DNA from: a virus | Virus record (IMG/VR): IMGVR_UViG_3300047472_000033 | Span: 1 to 56,249 of that record | Direction: 5' to 3' (one strand) | Length of the DNA: 56,249 bases | Part shown: positions 53,269 through 56,249 of the stretch, one piece after another | How positions within the stretch are numbered: position 1 is the stretch's first letter | Layout: every line of letters starts with the position of its first letter | Position numbers and translations under genes: made by a program | Notes under the pieces: generated by a model | Database searches by the model: none | The model's input: only the letters and a program-made list of their open reading frames with translations | Told to the model about the DNA's origin: nothing

Positions 53269-54135
53269 ATGACCAAGATCGCTTGGGACCAGTCCGGTCA
53301 GCGGGTGTACGAGACCGGCGTCGACCGCGGTGTCCTGTACCTCCCCGATGCCTCGGGTGCCTACGTGAACGGCTACGCCTGGAACGGTCTGACGACCGTC
53401 ACGGAGTCGCCCTCTGGCGCCGAGTCCAACAAGACGTACGCCGACAACCGTGTCTACTCCAACCTGATCTCCATCGAGCAGTTCGGTGGCACGATCGAGG
53501 CCTACACCTACCCGGCCGAGTTCGGTCAGTGTGACGGAAGCGCGTCCCCCTCGGCCGGCGTCTCCATCGGCCAGCAGCCCCGCAAGACCTTCGGTGTGTC
53601 CTACCGGACCCTGGTCGGAAACGACATCAGCGGTACCGAGTACGGCTACAAGCTCCACCTGGTCTACGGTGCCATGGCGGCTCCGTCGGAGAAGGCTTTC
53701 GCCACGGTCAACGACTCGCCTGAGTCCATCACCTTCAGCTGGGAGATCTCGACCACCCCGGTCGACGTTCCTGGCTACAAGCCGACGGCCACTCTCACGA
53801 TCGACTCGACCAAGGTCGATGCCGCCGCCCTGGCCAACCTCGAGGACTTCCTGTACGGCACCGCGGGTACCAACCCGTCTCTTCCGCTGCCGGCAGACGT
53901 CTTCGCGATCTTTGCCTCCGGCATCACCGAGGTCTTCCCGACCGCTCCTACCTTCAACTCGGGTACTCACGTCATCACGATTCCCACCGTGACCGGCGTG
54001 CAGTACAAGATCAACGGCATCGTCAAGACCGGTGCGGTCACCATCACCCAGGACACGATCGTCACCGCCAACCCGACGACTGGCTACCGCTTCCCGCCGG
54101 TGTCGGACAACGACTGGTTCTTCGACTTCGTCTAA
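53269..54135 (+). CDS. Major tail tube protein with C-terminal decoration domain
   Basis: 288 residues from ATG 53269, GAAAGGGAG site. TETGVDRGVLYLPD-like opening, YAWNGLTTVTESPSGAESNK, EAYTYPAEFGQCDG, and RTLVGNDISG strands define a siphovirus tube fold. Residues about 224-288 (PTFNSGTHVITIPTVTGVQY, ending DWFFDFV) are an added Ig-like domain closely similar to the end of the capsid protein. Strong GC codon bias fits abundant production. Confidence 0.85.
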   Translation: MTKIAWDQSGQRVYETGVDRGVLYLPDASGAYVNGYAWNGLTTVTESPSGAESNKTYADNRVYSNLISIEQFGGTIEAYTYPAEFGQCDGSASPSAGVSIGQQPRKTFGVSYRTLVGNDISGTEYGYKLHLVYGAMAAPSEKAFATVNDSPESITFSWEISTTPVDVPGYKPTATLTIDSTKVDAAALANLEDFLYGTAGTNPSLPLPADVFAIFASGITEVFPTAPTFNSGTHVITIPTVTGVQYKINGIVKTGAVTITQDTIVTANPTTGYRFPPVSDNDWFFDFV

Positions 54136-54163
54136 ACCCTGATGGCAGAAAGGAGGCCAGAGG

Positions 54164-54706
54164 GTGCTCACCATCACGGTTCCTATGGAAGAACACTTCA
54201 ATGAGGAGACGCGAAAGTTTGTAACAGCAATTGGGTTTGAGCTAAACTTGGAGCACTCTCTGGTCTCCCTGTCAAAATGGGAGTCATTCTTTGAAAAACC
54301 CTTCCTGAGCAAAGAAGACAAAACTCCGGAAGAGGTTCTTTGGTACGTCAAGGCTATGGTGTTGACCAAGAAAGTCCCACCGGATGTCTTCTTGAAACTC
54401 TCCGATACCAATGTTACGGAGATCAACACCTACATCAATGCCAAGATGACCGCAACCTGGTTCAATGAAGCAGCCAACAAAAAGCACAATTCAGAGGTCA
54501 TCACTGCTGAGATCATCTACTATTGGATGATCGCGCTCAACATCCCGTTTGAATGTCAGTACTGGCACTTGAGCCGGCTTCTGACCCTGATCAAGGTATG
54601 CAACGAGAAGAACTCGCCTCAGAAGAAGATGACTCGAAGCGAGGTCGCTCAGCGGAACCGGATGCTCAACGAACAGCGGATGGCCAAACTTGGCACTACT
54701 GGCTGA
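54164..54706 (+). CDS. Tail assembly chaperone
   Basis: 180 residues from GTG 54164 (AAAGGAGGCC). [49 protein letters not shown] and [17 protein letters not shown] form the typical tail-chaperone pattern of phages of Gram-positive hosts. It protects the tape measure during assembly. Many relatives make a frameshifted second product; I see no overlapping downstream frame here, and the next gene is a tube paralogue. Confidence 0.78.
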   Translation: MLTITVPMEEHFNEETRKFVTAIGFELNLEHSLVSLSKWESFFEKPFLSKEDKTPEEVLWYVKAMVLTKKVPPDVFLKLSDTNVTEINTYINAKMTATWFNEAANKKHNSEVITAEIIYYWMIALNIPFECQYWHLSRLLTLIKVCNEKNSPQKKMTRSEVAQRNRMLNEQRMAKLGTTG

Positions 54707-54720
54707 TAGGAGGAGCCTGA

Positions 54721-55506
54721 ATGCCGCGGATCGCATGGGGCGCCCCCGGTGAGCGTTTCTATGAGGCCGGTGTTGACCGAGGTGTTCTGTACGTCGGTGC
54801 ACTACCGGGTGCCCCCTGGAATGGGTTGACATCCGTCAACGTGAGTTCTTCCGGTGGAGACGCAAAAGCGTACTACATCGATGGGATAAAGTATCTGAAC
54901 ATCCCTTCGTCAGAGGAATTCGAAGCGACCATAACCGCCTACACGTACCCCAAGTTGTTTGGGGAATGCGATGGCACAGTCCAAGTTCGAACAGGACTGT
55001 TCGTAACGCAGCAGCGGAGAAAGTCTTTCGGATTCTCTTTCCGCACCCAGGTGGGTAACGAACTGACGTCGGATCTCGGCTACAAGATCCACATCGTGTA
55101 CAACGCACTAGCCGCCCCAACCGACAGGAAGAATGCCACTCTCAGCGACAATGCTGATGCAGAAGATTTCAGTTGGAGTGTCACAACACGTCCTCCTGCC
55201 ATATCCGGCTACAGACGAACTTCGCATGTCGTCATCGATTCTCGTGAAACCGATCCTGTAACTCTTTCGGCAGTCGAAGATATTCTCTACGGCACCGACA
55301 TCAATACAGCACGACTTCCTGACTTTGCTGAGCTGGTAACGATCTTCGATACCCTCACCACAGTCACGGTAACTGACAATGGCGATGGAACATTCACTGT
55401 AGTTGGTCCGGACAGTGCCGTTCAGATGCTGGATGCCGAGCTGTTCCAGATCACTTGGCCGACTGCCGTCTATATCGACGCAGACACCTACAACATCAGT
55501 TCCTAG
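54721..55506 (+). CDS. Second tail tube-like protein (paralogue)
   Basis: 261 residues. It aligns with the major tube protein at 53269 through IAWGAPGERFYEAGVDRGVL, APWNGLTSVNVSSSGGDAKA, TAYTYPKLFGECDGT, RTQVGNELTSDLGYKIHIVY and the VEDILYGT end. It lacks the Ig-like C-terminal domain. Codons are less GC-biased, so it is probably made in smaller amounts, for example as the tail-tip or neck-proximal ring. Confidence 0.8.
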   Translation: MPRIAWGAPGERFYEAGVDRGVLYVGALPGAPWNGLTSVNVSSSGGDAKAYYIDGIKYLNIPSSEEFEATITAYTYPKLFGECDGTVQVRTGLFVTQQRRKSFGFSFRTQVGNELTSDLGYKIHIVYNALAAPTDRKNATLSDNADAEDFSWSVTTRPPAISGYRRTSHVVIDSRETDPVTLSAVEDILYGTDINTARLPDFAELVTIFDTLTTVTVTDNGDGTFTVVGPDSAVQMLDAELFQITWPTAVYIDADTYNISS

Positions 55507-55521
55507 CAGAAAGGCGGCCCT

Positions 55522-56249
55522 ATGGCTACCGTCACAGGCATGACTGCCGCTGCGATGATCGCGATCCGGGCTGCGACGGTAGTCAGCGGAGCGATCAACG
55601 GTTCCGGCCACCTCATCCTCACAACGTATGATGGAACCCAGATCGATGCGGGTTCCATTCCTAGCGCCATCGGTTCAGCAAGCCTCACGGCCCAGGGAAT
55701 CGTCGAGCTCGCTACGGATGTGGAGACTGCAGCAGGGACGGACAACGTCCGGGTGGTAACCCCATTCGGTCTGTCATCCGTTCTCAGCGGTAAGCAGACT
55801 GCAGATGGCGACCTCACGGCTATCGCCAACCTGACTCCGGCGAACGACGACATTATCCAGCGTAAGTCTGGTGCATGGGTCAACCGAACCATAACCCAGC
55901 TCTATGCGGATATTGCGGTAAAGCAGACTCTCGCTTCGAATGCGCTTGCTGAAACTGCTCTTCCTTCTTCATATCCGCCCGGTCTTTCGACTATGGCACT
56001 CACGACTGGTTCTGGCTGGTCCCGCAACGCCGGTTTCGGTTCGGTCGTAACCAACAACTTCACTACTGACCGAGTGTCGCAGTGGTTCTACTCGAGCTCA
56101 GGCGGTACGAACCTCCCACAGGCTTGGTTCAGACACTACAGCAGTCTTGATGGCGGTGGTGGATGGACTCAGTGGCAGCTGGTTATCGATACCGATCTCG
56201 CTGTCATCGGTGCTCTGTCTCCGGCGAACGATGACATCATCCAGCGTAA
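55522..56249 (+). CDS. Tail fibre protein, 5' part (continues at base 1)
   Basis: ATG 55522 with GAAAGGCGG upstream. The N-terminal part holds GIVELATDVETAAGTDNVRV followed by VTPFGL, the pattern of the tail-fibre repeat family known from many phages. It is followed by the first PANDDIIQRKSGAWVNRT repeat and a YPPGLSTMALTTGSGWSRNA domain. It runs open to the end of the window and in phase from base 3 of the window to the stop at 942-944, giving 514 residues. Confidence 0.82.
   Translation, partial: MATVTGMTAAAMIAIRAATVVSGAINGSGHLILTTYDGTQIDAGSIPSAIGSASLTAQGIVELATDVETAAGTDNVRVVTPFGLSSVLSGKQTADGDLTAIANLTPANDDIIQRKSGAWVNRTITQLYADIAVKQTLASNALAETALPSSYPPGLSTMALTTGSGWSRNAGFGSVVTNNFTTDRVSQWFYSSSGGTNLPQAWFRHYSSLDGGGGWTQWQLVIDTDLAVIGALSPANDDIIQR
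56123..56249. repeat. Terminal direct repeat (circular-assembly overlap), right copy
   Basis: Identical to 1-127. Confidence 0.93.

Noticed and set aside
1-56249. CRISPR arrays, insertion sequences, integrase or attachment sites
   Set aside because: No evenly spaced direct repeats with unique spacers, no transposase or recombinase motifs, and no candidate att repeat were found. The evenly spaced cassette leaders are promoters, not CRISPR repeats, since each is followed by a gene.

Overview
The window is a complete tailed-phage (siphovirus-type) genome. Its first 127 bases are repeated exactly as its last 127 (1-127 = 56123-56249), which is what a circular or concatemer-closed assembly leaves behind. 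The unique length is therefore about 56,122 bp, and the tail-fibre gene runs across the artificial ends. Every supported gene is on the + strand. The host is most likely an actinobacterium, probably Streptomyces. This rests on the moderately high GC, very GC-rich third positions in the apparently highly expressed genes, an amidase with two CW_7-type wall-binding repeats, and gene families I know from actinophages. I cannot assign a genus without a database. I see no integrase, repressor or attachment site, so the phage looks virulent. I found no tRNA genes and no CRISPR array.

Layout: (1) 55.5 kb across the join to 9.9 kb: tail fibre, HK97-gp10-like protein, tape measure, distal tail, gp37-like and fibronectin-type minor tail proteins. 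(2) 9.9-10.9 kb: two lysis membrane proteins, including an r1t-like holin, and a small protein resembling Acb2, the phage cyclic-nucleotide sponge. (3) 10.9-20.0 kb: an array of tiny, mostly single-membrane-span proteins. Thirteen of these genes carry a near-identical promoter-like start element (TATAAT, then GAGACCCCTAC, then a Shine-Dalgarno), and most are closed by their own hairpin terminator. In the same stretch lie a DUF6353-type membrane protein, a tail-chaperone-like gene, a secreted NlpC/P60 hydrolase and a possible small RNA carrying the exact complement of the shared leader. (4) 20.0-23.6 kb: a membrane-protein operon with a second DUF6353 paralogue. (5) 23.6-27.5 kb: one 1309-residue protein that appears to combine SF3 helicase, archaeo-eukaryotic-type primase and family B DNA polymerase. 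(6) 27.5-35.4 kb: many small unknown genes, a probable ssDNA-binding protein, a tandem paralogue family and a DUF3310 protein. (7) 35.4-36.6 kb: SF2 helicase. (8) 36.63-37.23 kb: an AT-rich, repeat-dense non-coding region, the best candidate replication origin. (9) 37.2-41.7 kb: NUMOD4/HNH-like protein, VRR-NUC and RecB-like nucleases, and an 897-residue protein with the DFDGD motif of YonO-like single-chain RNA polymerases. (10) 41.65-41.99 kb: structured non-coding region, candidate cos/packaging site. (11) 42.0-55.5 kb: small terminase, HNH, endolysin, connector, large terminase, portal, capsid protease fused to major capsid protein, tail terminator, tail tubes and tail chaperone.

Five virion-module proteins share a tag-like HYGVKGMxWGV motif, and the RNA-polymerase-like protein begins with a related HYGILRKSGRYPWGSG stretch. 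This raises the possibility of a common sorting signal for proteins packaged in the virion. The three most novel-looking systems are that tagged protein set, the serial small-membrane-protein cassettes with a possible trans-acting RNA, and the single-polypeptide helicase-primase-polymerase paired with an iteron-like origin.
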